A stretch of DNA of 64,000 nt, taken from JBAXQQ01 sp037131695 (GTDB lineage Bacteria; Armatimonadota; Hebobacteria; CAIYQO01). The notes under the pieces are model-generated. The model was given only the letters and a program-made list of their open reading frames with translations. It was not told where the DNA came from and made no database searches. The translations under genes were made by a program, and so were the position numbers. Where the stretch lies: the NCBI GenBank assembly GCA_964638715.1, contig CAZWZF010000008.1, positions 99,837-163,836 of the forward strand, given 5' to 3'. Within the stretch, counting starts at the first letter, position 1. The number at the start of each line of letters is the position of its first letter. Below, in pieces: positions 17,764-26,819 of the stretch.

Positions 17764-20700
17764 TCATTCCCCTTTATGCAAAATTATTTCAGAAGTCATA
17801 CCATAAGCACAGGTAAACTCCAGCACTGTTACCGAGTTTCTTGTTTCTTTGACAATTACATTTTCACAAAACTTTGGCATTATCCATTTTCCGTGCAACT
17901 CTACACGGACAATTGACGAACGTGCAGGTGTGGCATTCGCTTCATCGTCCAGATACCCCATGTTTCGACGTTTAGGAAGCCGCAGGTCGGGATCGGCAAG
18001 ACTTAATATAACATTATCCGCGTTTTCTTTAACCATTATCATCACCGGGGTATCTGTCTTACGCACTATTCCATATGGAATTACCCAGTCAGTTTCAAAC
18101 AATGCATACGCGGTCGTATGCTGTGTTAAATGTTCAATTATATGCGCCTGATGATTTTGCAGTAATACCCGGTATGGTAACGTGTTAGCGTATTTACTTA
18201 ATGACGCAGCATCTGTTTGAACCAGCATTACATATTCATAACGGACAGAACCATAACCATCATCTTTTGGGGCATGTCCATGGTCAAGCCAACAAGTGCT
18301 GAATGCGCCTGTTGTGTCACCCTTATTCCACGCGTCACGTGATTGCTGCATATTGCGCGTCAGTTTTACACTGCCAGCATCAGGAATTATATAACCATTG
18401 TTATATGAATCAATTATTGTCAGCTTTTCACTTTCTTTTCCATGAAATTCATACGGAAAATCAGTTATTGATTCACCATTTATCTGAATCGGCATCTTTT
18501 CATCAGGCATCCAGTTTTGAAACAGCGTAGTTTCAGTTGTATGTTCAACATCACTATTCTGAATATTTGAACCAAGGCAAATAATTTCATTATCAAAGAA
18601 GAAATAACTTTTATAAGCACGGAATGATGGGTCATGATAATGCTCATGCAGTTTCAGCACGAACATACCATTTTTATTCTCGCTGCTGACACCGCCGACA
18701 AAAGTCGCGTTGGAGAAAAACCGGCAAGCCCAGCTTGATTTCGGGTCATAATTTTCGTTAAGGGTAAGGTGCTTTGTGGTCGCCCCCGGCCACCGGCACC
18801 AATCCCAACCTTTATCCAGATTCCACCCACTTGATACCGGATTCACCGGGTCGCCATGGGTAATAGTCTGCAAAGTGCCATAACTCCAATAGCGCGCGAA
18901 AACATTTTCCTCTATCATTGCCCACATTTTGGGATGCATCTCAAAATCCCATACATATTGGCTCCAACCCTTAACCGCCGCCATCCAATTTTTGCGTCGG
19001 TGAATAGCCAACGCCCCCCAAGGTTTGCTCCAAAATCCATGTAGAGGCGGAGTGGCAGGCAAGTTTAGGTCAACGAGTTCCTGCATAATCTGCAGGCGAC
19101 CTGGGGTCTGATAAAAAAGAAACTTCCCCTGTTGTGCATCCAGATCCACGCTCATAATCTGCGGCAGATAATTGGTACCCTTATCACCCTCCCCAAGATA
19201 TGCGCAATTTGGGTCCCATAACCGCATGAAGATTCCAGCCAGGTCCGCATCTATCGTTTCACCCGCAAGCGCCAGGTAGGCATAGGCTGAGAGTATCCTT
19301 ATCCCGGGACGCGGCATACGCCCCATCACAGTGTATGGAATGTCATATTTATTAGTGAGAATATCTTGCGTCAGTAATGCCTTTTTGAGATTGGCAACGC
19401 TCTCTGGAGCAGCGGCGAAATCGGTGCCGTGCAGCAACCAGACGATGAGCGAACAGAATTCATAAGCGCAGACGGTATAGGCACCTGCATAGATCGCCTG
19501 ATGATGAAACCCCAGTCCGTCAGGTTTGATTAGTCCGGTAAAACGCGGCGAAATCCTCAGCGCGTCATTATACCAGTCCAGCCAGCCATTCATATACTGC
19601 ACCTTTTGCGGTGTATCATCCATGGCCAGAATCATCGCCAGCGAGGTGAACATAACAGAACGCAAAGCGTCGGCGTTGGTCTCAACATATTCCTCATCGA
19701 ATCGTGTAAAGGTCTTGCCAAAGGTCAGATACCAAAATGCCGCGCGTACCGCGGTATCATGCCGATCCGTGGCGCGAAGTTCATCCCGCATCAAAACAAC
19801 GGCATGGCAATAAGGCGCAAAGCCGAGGGGAAGCAACCACATATCCCCCAACGCACTGCCTTCACCCCAACCCTGGTCATGGATGTAATCAAACAAATCC
19901 AGCACTGTCTGACATGCGGTTTCGTTGCCGTTGACCTTGTAGTCGAACACCAACGGCATGAGGATGTCATAAAACATGTGTTTAAAACTGGTGGAACTTC
20001 CAAAGTTCTTCACCAATCCTGGCCCGATAATGCGTCCGTGCTCATCCCTGACAATGCCCAGCGCCTCAAGTTCTGACCAGCCACGACGAATGTAGGTCTG
20101 AAACTGCTCAGCGCCACCTCGCAACACCGGACGGCTCAAATCCGGTTGGTCACCAACCAGCCATTTGTGGTAACGCGCCAAAATTGTAGCAAAATCCCGT
20201 TTTTGTGTTTCCGTCACTGTTTCCGGCAATGGCAGACTCGGGCACTGCCAGGAATAATACAGTGGCCAATGCTGGCACCAGCCACCAAGGCTGCCACTAT
20301 ATTCAGGTATCTGATAATCAGCGCTGCGTTGGGCAGACATATTCGATGAAATGATAATATTATCCAAATAAATACAGCCTGATTTTTTTGATACCGGCGG
20401 GATAATTTCCATTTTTTCAATAGTACCACCTAAGTTCTCAGCCTTCGCGTCTGCCTCAAACTGCACCTGGAACATTCGCCATCCAGAATAATTCAAGCCG
20501 AATCTAAATATATAACGCGGGTTACCTGTTTCTAAATCCTCATCAGAACCCAAACAAAATATCAACTTGTCATCCACAGGATTTTCATTGTAAATCCAAC
20601 CACTAATCCCAGCCTGCGGGTATTCCGGGACAGATAATGACAGGCCATCACAAACTAATATTCCGCCGATACCCCATTTCCACTCCAGCGATTGCCGACC

Positions 20701-20811
20701 ATCTTTAAAATGACATGTCGAAATTTGCAATTCACCAGCATTTTTTGTATGCCAATTAGTTGGTACAGATTTTTCTTCAAATGATTCTGATAATGATGAG
20801 GAAGATTTCAT
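17764..20811 (-). CDS. PL8-type chondroitin/hyaluronan lyase-like protein
   Basis: The 1015-residue protein follows the chondroitin ABC lyase plan: an N-terminal jelly roll (about 1-155; AGISGWIYNEN, IYLDNIIIS), a helical toroid (about 190-570) and C-terminal beta-sandwiches. Near residue 430 the stretch DGLGFHHQAIYAGAY matches the PL8 catalytic His/Tyr segment. PL8 enzymes cut uronate-hexosamine bonds in chondroitin, dermatan or hyaluronan by beta-elimination. Unusually, there is no signal peptide (it starts MKSSSSLSESFEE), so it may act inside the cell. An AAAGGT ribosome site precedes the ATG, 10 bases after the URO-D gene. The central part looks more GC-rich than either end, hinting at mosaic origin. 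Confidence 0.8.
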   Translation of the reverse strand: MKSSSSLSESFEEKSVPTNWHTKNAGELQISTCHFKDGRQSLEWKWGIGGILVCDGLSLSVPEYPQAGISGWIYNENPVDDKLIFCLGSDEDLETGNPRYIFRFGLNYSGWRMFQVQFEADAKAENLGGTIEKMEIIPPVSKKSGCIYLDNIIISSNMSAQRSADYQIPEYSGSLGGWCQHWPLYYSWQCPSLPLPETVTETQKRDFATILARYHKWLVGDQPDLSRPVLRGGAEQFQTYIRRGWSELEALGIVRDEHGRIIGPGLVKNFGSSTSFKHMFYDILMPLVFDYKVNGNETACQTVLDLFDYIHDQGWGEGSALGDMWLLPLGFAPYCHAVVLMRDELRATDRHDTAVRAAFWYLTFGKTFTRFDEEYVETNADALRSVMFTSLAMILAMDDTPQKVQYMNGWLDWYNDALRISPRFTGLIKPDGLGFHHQAIYAGAYTVCAYEFCSLIVWLLHGTDFAAAPESVANLKKALLTQDILTNKYDIPYTVMGRMPRPGIRILSAYAYLALAGETIDADLAGIFMRLWDPNCAYLGEGDKGTNYLPQIMSVDLDAQQGKFLFYQTPGRLQIMQELVDLNLPATPPLHGFWSKPWGALAIHRRKNWMAAVKGWSQYVWDFEMHPKMWAMIEENVFARYWSYGTLQTITHGDPVNPVSSGWNLDKGWDWCRWPGATTKHLTLNENYDPKSSWACRFFSNATFVGGVSSENKNGMFVLKLHEHYHDPSFRAYKSYFFFDNEIICLGSNIQNSDVEHTTETTLFQNWMPDEKMPIQINGESITDFPYEFHGKESEKLTIIDSYNNGYIIPDAGSVKLTRNMQQSRDAWNKGDTTGAFSTCWLDHGHAPKDDGYGSVRYEYVMLVQTDAASLSKYANTLPYRVLLQNHQAHIIEHLTQHTTAYALFETDWVIPYGIVRKTDTPVMIMVKENADNVILSLADPDLRLPKRRNMGYLDDEANATPARSSIVRVELHGKWIMPKFCENVIVKETRNSVTVLEFTCAYGMTSEIILHKGE

Positions 20812-20821
20812 ATTACTACCT

Positions 20822-21883
20822 TTATCTGATAATTAATTTACGCAATGCTTTGTCATTCACCCATCCCTGCGCACTGGCGAACCAGAAACGGGTTTCGGAA
20901 GTTCCCTGTTTTAATAAATCACCGGCAAAATCAACGTAATCCGGATAATCTTTGTTCTCACCGAAAAGAAATGGAATATATATTATATCATCACCAAATA
21001 GCCGATGAATTTCTTTAAACGGCGTAAATGGATAATGGAACTCCAGGCTGTGTATTTTTATTCCAGACTCTTTTAATGCCGGTAGATGTTGCGCATAACT
21101 GCCGCAGCAATGAATTTGTAAACCGCCGAACGCATCCGCAATTCGGCGCAGACAGGGAATCTCAAAATCACGGTAAATATCCGGACTGAGCAACGGCATC
21201 ATATCCTGAGTCAGTGACGCTCCCAATTCCTCCGGTAAAAATGTATAGGGCCAAATGCTGCCGATAACTTTCCCACCACCTATTTCTTTGCGAAATCGTT
21301 TGTGATATTCAATCAATGTGGTAGTGATGGAATCCAACGCAGCGTGAATTGCATCCGGTTCCTCATACATGGTAATCATCAACTCAGTCTGCTCCATCAC
21401 CAGTGCCAGTGTATTCATCGGTCCCTGAAAATCCGGGGTGCGGGTAAATATCGCGTCAGACTGTAATTTGTCACAAACTAACCAGTATAAATCAACCGCC
21501 ATTTTAAAATCAGAATCTTCATACGAACAAGCCTGTAATTTTGGGAGATCATTAACGTCATTAATTACCGATTCTATATGCACCCCACCGCCTTCCGCGG
21601 GTGGTATCACCTTGCCGCCATACATTTTAGCGGTACTGATGGTGCCGAAATCCGGATATATCGCCGGTAATATAAACTGCTCATCAGACTCAATGTCAGC
21701 ACGAATGCATTCCGCGGCAGCAGTTGCCACTTCATCCAAATTGAAATGTTCACGATCCAACATTTGCCGGTAAGCCGGTGGAACAACCATGCTGACTATT
21801 GGCCCGGTGATTTCTCCCTGCCAATATGACCTATAATATTCCAGTGTTTCTTTATAATTTGCAATTTGGTTAACGGCGGTCAT
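20822..21883 (-). CDS. URO-D superfamily protein (methyltransferase-like)
   Basis: A 353-residue protein of the uroporphyrinogen decarboxylase superfamily. It lacks the N-terminal substrate-arginine signature of true HemE and instead shows LQIHCCGSYAQHLPAL near residue 255, an HxCG motif of the kind that binds zinc in MtaA/CmuA-type methyltransferases. The likely role is methyl transfer or C1 chemistry on a sugar-derived compound; no corrinoid protein partner lies in the window, so this is unproven. It sits between a sulfatase and the PL8-like lyase with 10-13 base gaps, clearly in the same operon. Confidence 0.78.
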   Translation of the reverse strand: MTAVNQIANYKETLEYYRSYWQGEITGPIVSMVVPPAYRQMLDREHFNLDEVATAAAECIRADIESDEQFILPAIYPDFGTISTAKMYGGKVIPPAEGGGVHIESVINDVNDLPKLQACSYEDSDFKMAVDLYWLVCDKLQSDAIFTRTPDFQGPMNTLALVMEQTELMITMYEEPDAIHAALDSITTTLIEYHKRFRKEIGGGKVIGSIWPYTFLPEELGASLTQDMMPLLSPDIYRDFEIPCLRRIADAFGGLQIHCCGSYAQHLPALKESGIKIHSLEFHYPFTPFKEIHRLFGDDIIYIPFLFGENKDYPDYVDFAGDLLKQGTSETRFWFASAQGWVNDKALRKLIIR

Positions 21884-21896
21884 ATTATCTCACTTT

Positions 21897-23423
21897 TTAT
21901 AAATAATTCAGTTGATTTATTCCTGCCCGATATGCCGGACCTGCGGTATTTGATTCTTTACCATCTTCAACAGTCTTGTAATTATAAGGTTTATTTGCCC
22001 AGTCAACGGCAGGCCAAACGCTGACAACCCGGGTGGTGTCAATCAACCATTCCAATAAACGTTTTCTGCCTTCTGCTACCACATCGCGATAAGACAAGTT
22101 ATCAAATAAATTGGTTGTTTCATTCGGATCAGTTCTAATATTATATAATTCGCCAAACTCTTCACCACCAAACATTTGCGGTTGGTAATGCACCATTCGC
22201 CATTCATCCCAACGGATAGCCTTGCTCCAGGGATTTTCTGTTACCGCGACTGACCTGACCGAGGTTTCATCTCCACTTAATAAAGTGGAAATGTCTTTGC
22301 CATCCACAGTCTCCATTGCCGGTAATCCACACAACGCGGTTATTGTCGGGGTAAGGTCGATATTTTCTACTAACTGATGACTTACATGCCCACCCTTTGT
22401 AACACCGGGAACGCGCCAGATATACGGAACACGACAAACAGCCTGAGAACAAATACCTGGTGCTTTTTCTGGAACGCCGAAAGTACCGGAATACGCGCCA
22501 TGGTCACTGCCATAAATTACAATGGTATTATCCGCCAATCTGTTTTGGTCAAGGTAATCAAGAAGTTGACCTAACGCAAAATCAACCTGGGTTATACAAG
22601 CCAGATATCCATGCCACACCCGACGGCGAACGTTTTCTACACCTTTTGGATCAATTAACCCTTCCCACGTCTTACCACGCTGTACCATTTGCTGAAAATG
22701 CGGCGGACGTTTTGAGGTGTCCTGATTTATTGTCTCTGGTAATTCCAAATCATCAGGATACATGTCCCAAAATATCTGATCGGGGGTATAACACTGATGT
22801 GGCCTGGGTAACGAAACCTGCATACAGAAAAGTTTACCGGCTTTTTGCGATTCACCCATAAACTCTATAGCTTTTTTTACACACCATCCTTCTACGCTGT
22901 GTTCATATGGTAATTGTGATGGTCGGGCTTCATCTTGTTGCGCACCACTGAACTCCGGCAAAGTAATGCTATCTTCTTTATCGCGTATACCCAATTCCCG
23001 CAGATAATCAAAATATGCCGAACTATTACATTCAAACTTGCCACCGTAATTATATGACTCAGCATATAAATCTACCTGGTTTAGCAGCCAGTCCTGCGGG
23101 TCGTTCGGCGTATGCAGTTTACCAATACCAGCAGTCCGATATCCATTTGATTTAAAATGACCAAGAAAACCCGGCAAATGGTCAGGACTGGGACCGGATA
23201 AACCATAAATGCCGTGGTTGTGGCAATACTGCCCGGTAAAAAATGACATGCGACTGGGGGTACAGATAGGGTTTTGCGTATATGCATCGGTAAAACGCAC
23301 CCCTTCAGCAGCTAACCTGTCCATATTAGGAGTAATCGCCTGCGGATGACCTTCGTAACCAGTACAGGCAGCCTGGTGTTGGTCAGATATTACAAATATA
23401 ATATTATATGGTGTATTCGGCAT
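21897..23423 (-). CDS. Sulfatase (type I, CTPSR active site)
   Basis: A 508-residue sulfatase with Asp14-Gln15 in the first metal motif (VISDQHQ), the formylglycine motif C54-T-P-S-R58 and YGSDHGAYSG near residue 300. The DQ form is common in the arylsulfatase/choline-sulfatase-like branch. No signal peptide is seen. A strong AAGGGG ribosome site lies before the ATG at 23423, just after the FAD oxidoreductase remnant. It likely removes sulfate inside the cell from lyase products, given the PL8-like gene two genes downstream; the precise sugar is unknown. Confidence 0.93.
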   Translation of the reverse strand: MPNTPYNIIFVISDQHQAACTGYEGHPQAITPNMDRLAAEGVRFTDAYTQNPICTPSRMSFFTGQYCHNHGIYGLSGPSPDHLPGFLGHFKSNGYRTAGIGKLHTPNDPQDWLLNQVDLYAESYNYGGKFECNSSAYFDYLRELGIRDKEDSITLPEFSGAQQDEARPSQLPYEHSVEGWCVKKAIEFMGESQKAGKLFCMQVSLPRPHQCYTPDQIFWDMYPDDLELPETINQDTSKRPPHFQQMVQRGKTWEGLIDPKGVENVRRRVWHGYLACITQVDFALGQLLDYLDQNRLADNTIVIYGSDHGAYSGTFGVPEKAPGICSQAVCRVPYIWRVPGVTKGGHVSHQLVENIDLTPTITALCGLPAMETVDGKDISTLLSGDETSVRSVAVTENPWSKAIRWDEWRMVHYQPQMFGGEEFGELYNIRTDPNETTNLFDNLSYRDVVAEGRKRLLEWLIDTTRVVSVWPAVDWANKPYNYKTVEDGKESNTAGPAYRAGINQLNYL

Positions 23424-23435
23424 TATTAACCCCTT

Positions 23436-23663
23436 TTAAATAGCTGGTGGTGTTACCCATTCTTTATTTTTCTGGATTATAATGTTTTGTGATAATGCAA
23501 GCAAACGCGGTTCTAAGTCTGCAAAATCAAGTGTGTTTGGCTGAGTATCACCTTGTGCGCACATTGCCGCCACGCAACCTGCCGGGCACCCGCCGCAGAC
23601 TACGACATCATATTCACCGATTACGGGAATGCAGGACCGATAGTCGAGACTGTTAACGCTCAT
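23436..23663 (-). pseudogene. FAD oxidoreductase remnant with in-frame internal deletion
   Basis: The 75-codon frame joins the first residues of an FAD oxidoreductase (IPVIGEYDVVVCGGCPAGC, the dinucleotide-binding start, with one Gly of the CGGGPAGC seen in paralogues changed to Cys) directly to the last 48 residues (MCAQGDTQPNTLDFADLEP...EWVTPPAI) of such a protein. About 370 central residues are missing. Its 3' part (23450-23564) is roughly 90% identical by eye to the end of the intact gene at 25506-26816 (25520-25634), so the two share a recent ancestor. It keeps an AAGGAG ribosome site and an open frame, but cannot fold as an active flavoenzyme. Confidence 0.85.
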
Positions 23664-23681
23664 GACAATAACTCCTTACAC

Positions 23682-25100
23682 TCAAAAGATATCTGTCTTC
23701 GTAGGCAGCGGTTCGGACTCAAGGATGAAGGACAGGAGGCGATCGCGCATCTCACGGACCACGTCTTGCCTGCCAGTGTCGGCCCATAGGTTGCGGAGTT
23801 CGCACGGATCGTTCCTGCGGTCATGCAACTCGCCGAACTCCTTGCCCTCGTAATGGACGAACTTCCAGTCGTCGGTAACAAGGCAACGCACGGCGGGCTC
23901 CCATAGGACACCGTCTTTTTGGTGGATATGCGAACCACGCCATTCTGTCAGCACCGCATCGCGTGCCGGCACCGGACGAAGCGTACCCTCGCGACTGAAC
24001 AGTGGCCGTCCCTGTTGCCGATGTGGCCCTTGAATCCCAGCGAGTTCGGCAACCGTAGGCGCAATATCTACTGATGATGCGAACCCTGTATCGATTGCGG
24101 CTGGCACCGCCATCACCTCTGGAAAGCGCCAGATCATCGGCACGCGGATCGACGGATCGAAGAACATCGGCCCCTTGAGGAGCATGCCGTGGTCACCGAG
24201 CAACTCGCCATGATCGGAGGTGAAGATGATCACAGTCGACTCCGCCAGCCCCTGGGATTCCAAAGCCTTCAGGATGCGGCCGACGGCGTCGTCGAGATGC
24301 GCCATCATGGCGTGGAACGCGGCAATAGTGCCACCCACGCGTGCCGGGTCGCGGCAGATGTCAGCGTAGTCCTTTCGTCGCTCTTTTGCATACGGCGTCA
24401 TCAACTCCTCGCAGTCCCCGCTGATTGGCGCCGGCATGTCCTCGGCCCTGAACCGCGAGGCATACGGTTCAACAGGATCGAATGGATGATGCGGGTCAAA
24501 GAAACCGACCGAGAGGAAGAACGGCTTGCCGTCCTCACGCCGCGCCTTGAAGTAGTCGCCGACGTGGTTTGTGATCCAAGTGTTCGGATGAAACTCCAGT
24601 GGGATGTCGCGCACATAGCGCTCGTAGTGGCCGCCAGCCTTAAACTGGGCCAAGTAGGATTCATACAGGCCATGCTTCTCAATCCACTGAAAATACTCGT
24701 CCTTGCAGTAGGGGTCGCCCTCGCATTCGAGTAGCAGGTCGAAACCATACTTCGGGTGCGGCGTGTTGCGCATCCAGATGTTGTCGAGGTGGATCTTCCC
24801 GATCAAGCCTGTGTGGTAACCGGCACCCTTCAGCCGAGTCTGGATCATGTCCGAATTCGGATCCAACGGCACGCCATTCTGCCAGCAGCCATGGTGACTG
24901 GGATACTGGCCGGTGAACCAGGAAGCCCGTGCTGGCATGCACACCGGATTAGCGGTGAAACAACGGTCAAAGCGAACCCCGTCGGCAGCCAGCCGGTCGA
25001 GGTTCGGGGTCTGCGCTACCTCACAGCCATAGCAACCGAGACTGTCGAGACGCTGCTGGTCGGTATTGATAAAAAGGATGTTGAGAGGTGTGTCAGTCAT
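23682..25100 (-). CDS. Sulfatase (type I, CMPAR active site)
   Basis: A 472-residue sulfatase with INTDQQR as the first metal motif (Asp14-Gln15), formylglycine motif C54-M-P-A-R58, and TSDHGELLGDHG near residue 290, typical of the arylsulfatase/iduronate-sulfatase-like branch. No signal peptide. An AGGAG ribosome site precedes the ATG at 25100, which lies inside the end of an FAD oxidoreductase remnant. The gene is clearly more GC-rich than the AT-rich flanks, suggesting separate acquisition. Together with the neighbouring sulfatase it probably serves stepwise desulfation of the same glycan. Confidence 0.93.
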   Translation of the reverse strand: MTDTPLNILFINTDQQRLDSLGCYGCEVAQTPNLDRLAADGVRFDRCFTANPVCMPARASWFTGQYPSHHGCWQNGVPLDPNSDMIQTRLKGAGYHTGLIGKIHLDNIWMRNTPHPKYGFDLLLECEGDPYCKDEYFQWIEKHGLYESYLAQFKAGGHYERYVRDIPLEFHPNTWITNHVGDYFKARREDGKPFFLSVGFFDPHHPFDPVEPYASRFRAEDMPAPISGDCEELMTPYAKERRKDYADICRDPARVGGTIAAFHAMMAHLDDAVGRILKALESQGLAESTVIIFTSDHGELLGDHGMLLKGPMFFDPSIRVPMIWRFPEVMAVPAAIDTGFASSVDIAPTVAELAGIQGPHRQQGRPLFSREGTLRPVPARDAVLTEWRGSHIHQKDGVLWEPAVRCLVTDDWKFVHYEGKEFGELHDRRNDPCELRNLWADTGRQDVVREMRDRLLSFILESEPLPTKTDIF

Positions 25101-25365
25101 GTTCTGTACTCCTATGCGTAACAGGGAAACCTTTGGGCAACCCCATGCCAGGATGCGGCGGCGATAAGTGATAAACGGATTGCCTCACCTTGGGGAAATT
25201 AACCCCGACGTGCCATAGTTGCCCCTGATTTTCCACCATTAGCAACTCCAGTCCGGTGCGCCGTGCTGACAACGCAGTGGCACAGCCTGCAGGCCCGCCA
25301 CCGCAGACGTCGACATCATATTCACCTATAACCTGACTATTTTTATCTAACAGTTTGTATTTCAT
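25093..25365 (-). pseudogene. FAD oxidoreductase N-terminal remnant
   Basis: The 90-codon frame starts like the intact oxidoreductases (VIGEYDVDVCGGGPAGC, then SARRTGLELLMVENQGQL) and most resembles the 460-residue protein at 50074-51456. After about 52 residues it runs into unrelated sequence (WHVGVNFPKVRQSVYHLS...) and stops at 25093, overlapping the next sulfatase start. A whole enzyme needs about 440-480 residues. No good ribosome site is seen before its ATG, so it is probably not translated well. Confidence 0.75.
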
Positions 25366-25428
25366 TTTATTTATGTGACAGTGTGATGCAAAAAATTACG
25401 TATCGAAAAAATTCGAAACGATCGCATC

Positions 25429-25500
25429 TTACCATTCTACCTTTTTACCAAAGTTTTTCTTAGCTACTTTATTAAACTCAGTGCCTGCGGCATTAATAAC
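25429..25500 (-). pseudogene. C-terminal remnant of an RraA-like gene
   Basis: Twenty-three codons before a TAA read VINAAGTEFNKVAKKNFGKK then VEW, matching the last residues of the intact RraA-like protein at 51458-52207 (RINAAGAEFNKAAKENFGKK, GEW) with the same stop position. Nothing upstream of it matches: the sequence joins directly to the stop of the FAD oxidoreductase gene at 25506. Because an intact RraA-like gene precedes an FAD oxidoreductase at 51 kb, this scrap plus the following FAD remnant looks like the ruin of a second copy of that pair. Confidence 0.75.
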
Positions 25501-25505
25501 CTCTT

Positions 25506-26816
25506 TTAAATATTTGGCGGTGTTACCCATTCTTTATTTTTGCGGATTATAATGTTTTGTGGCGGTGCAAGCAAACGTGGTTTAATGTCTGCAAAATCAA
25601 GGGTGTTTGGCTGAGTATCGCCTTGTGCGCACATCGAGCCTGCCACACCTGCCGACTGTCCAATTTGCGCCAGGATACATTGCACCCGGTATGATGCCAT
25701 CGCCAGATGAGTACCACTCATATGCTTACCGACCACCATTATGCCGTCATAATCACGTGGAATAAGTGAACGATATGGTATGCCATAAGGCTGCGGTTCC
25801 GGGAAATCTGACATTCCTTTTACCTTTTCGCTCCAAATATCCACACTGCGCTGAGTAACATGCACGCTGTCATCCGGCACAATACCATTAAAGATATCTT
25901 CACTGGTAATTACCTTTTCTCCCATTATACGCCATTGTTCCCGCACCCCAAGTTTTGGAGCAAGATGAACCGCGTAACCATTTTTTCTCAATAAGATAAT
26001 ATCTTCACTCATCATATTCAGAGCTTCCCGTTGCGCGGTTGCCAATATTCCCGGTTCGCGGGTATCAGCACATCGCACTTTGCATCCCCAATGCAGATAA
26101 GCACCAATATTTCGTTCTTTCAATCCTTCTATATCGCCTTTAGGCCAACCCTCACCGGATTCCAGTGGAAAAGAGAGCTTTAATTGACGGAAATCAAAAT
26201 GCGGTACATTACCGATTTTCTGGCTAATATATTTCCACGTGCATAATTGTACATGGTCAGTGCGTTCCATAGGAGCAACACCTTCGCCAAAATCGTCCCT
26301 GCTGTCTTCGCCATAACGTCCATCCATACCAGAATTAACGCAAAGATTGCCGACACCGGTCGCTTCAATGGTGACTTTCGCTTTTATCTGCTGTTCTTTG
26401 CCGTCCGCACCACGCCAGATCGCGCCAGTCACCCGGCGGCGATTACCGGCATCTTCCACCATCAGCCTTTCTACCCGTACCCCACAACGAACAGTGATAT
26501 TTTTTTCTGCCGTCAGCATTCGTGACAGTACCATCAGATAATCACCGGGCATATACCAAAAGTCCCACCATCTACCCGGTTTGCGCTCTGTCAGCGGATA
26601 GTTCTTGTCCAACTCATTGCATAACTCGGTAATTACACCTGACCGTGGACCGCCATCAAGCATCAGAACATATTGATCCATTGCCGCGCCGCCGGGAACC
26701 GCGTCCTCTTCCAATAAAATTACTGATGCTCCGGCACGCGCCGCGCCAATTGCCGCCGGCCAACCCGCAGCACCGGCACCTATAACTAAAACATCTGTTT
26801 CGACTATTGTATGCAT
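25506..26816 (-). CDS. FAD-dependent oxidoreductase
   Basis: A 436-residue flavoprotein of the FAD_oxidored type: VLVIGAGAAGWPAAIGAARAG at the N-terminus is the Rossmann FAD-binding motif, EE at 35-36 ends the second strand, and the C-terminal part (GIMVVGKHMSGTHLAMASYR, QSAGVAGSMCAQGD) is the usual FAD-contacting end. The reaction is unknown; in this setting it may oxidise a sugar or sugar acid. It differs from the other four FAD genes in lacking the PARDIPVxGEYD leader. An AGGGAA ribosome site overlaps the end of the DUF4838 gene 3 bases upstream. A partly deleted relative is at 23436-23663. Confidence 0.85.
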   Translation of the reverse strand: MHTIVETDVLVIGAGAAGWPAAIGAARAGASVILLEEDAVPGGAAMDQYVLMLDGGPRSGVITELCNELDKNYPLTERKPGRWWDFWYMPGDYLMVLSRMLTAEKNITVRCGVRVERLMVEDAGNRRRVTGAIWRGADGKEQQIKAKVTIEATGVGNLCVNSGMDGRYGEDSRDDFGEGVAPMERTDHVQLCTWKYISQKIGNVPHFDFRQLKLSFPLESGEGWPKGDIEGLKERNIGAYLHWGCKVRCADTREPGILATAQREALNMMSEDIILLRKNGYAVHLAPKLGVREQWRIMGEKVITSEDIFNGIVPDDSVHVTQRSVDIWSEKVKGMSDFPEPQPYGIPYRSLIPRDYDGIMVVGKHMSGTHLAMASYRVQCILAQIGQSAGVAGSMCAQGDTQPNTLDFADIKPRLLAPPQNIIIRKNKEWVTPPNI

Positions 26817-26819
26817 AAA

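Noticed and set aside
20822..21883. Uroporphyrinogen decarboxylase HemE for haem synthesis
   Set aside because: The N-terminal HemE substrate signature is absent, six divergent copies occur here, and no other haem gene is present.
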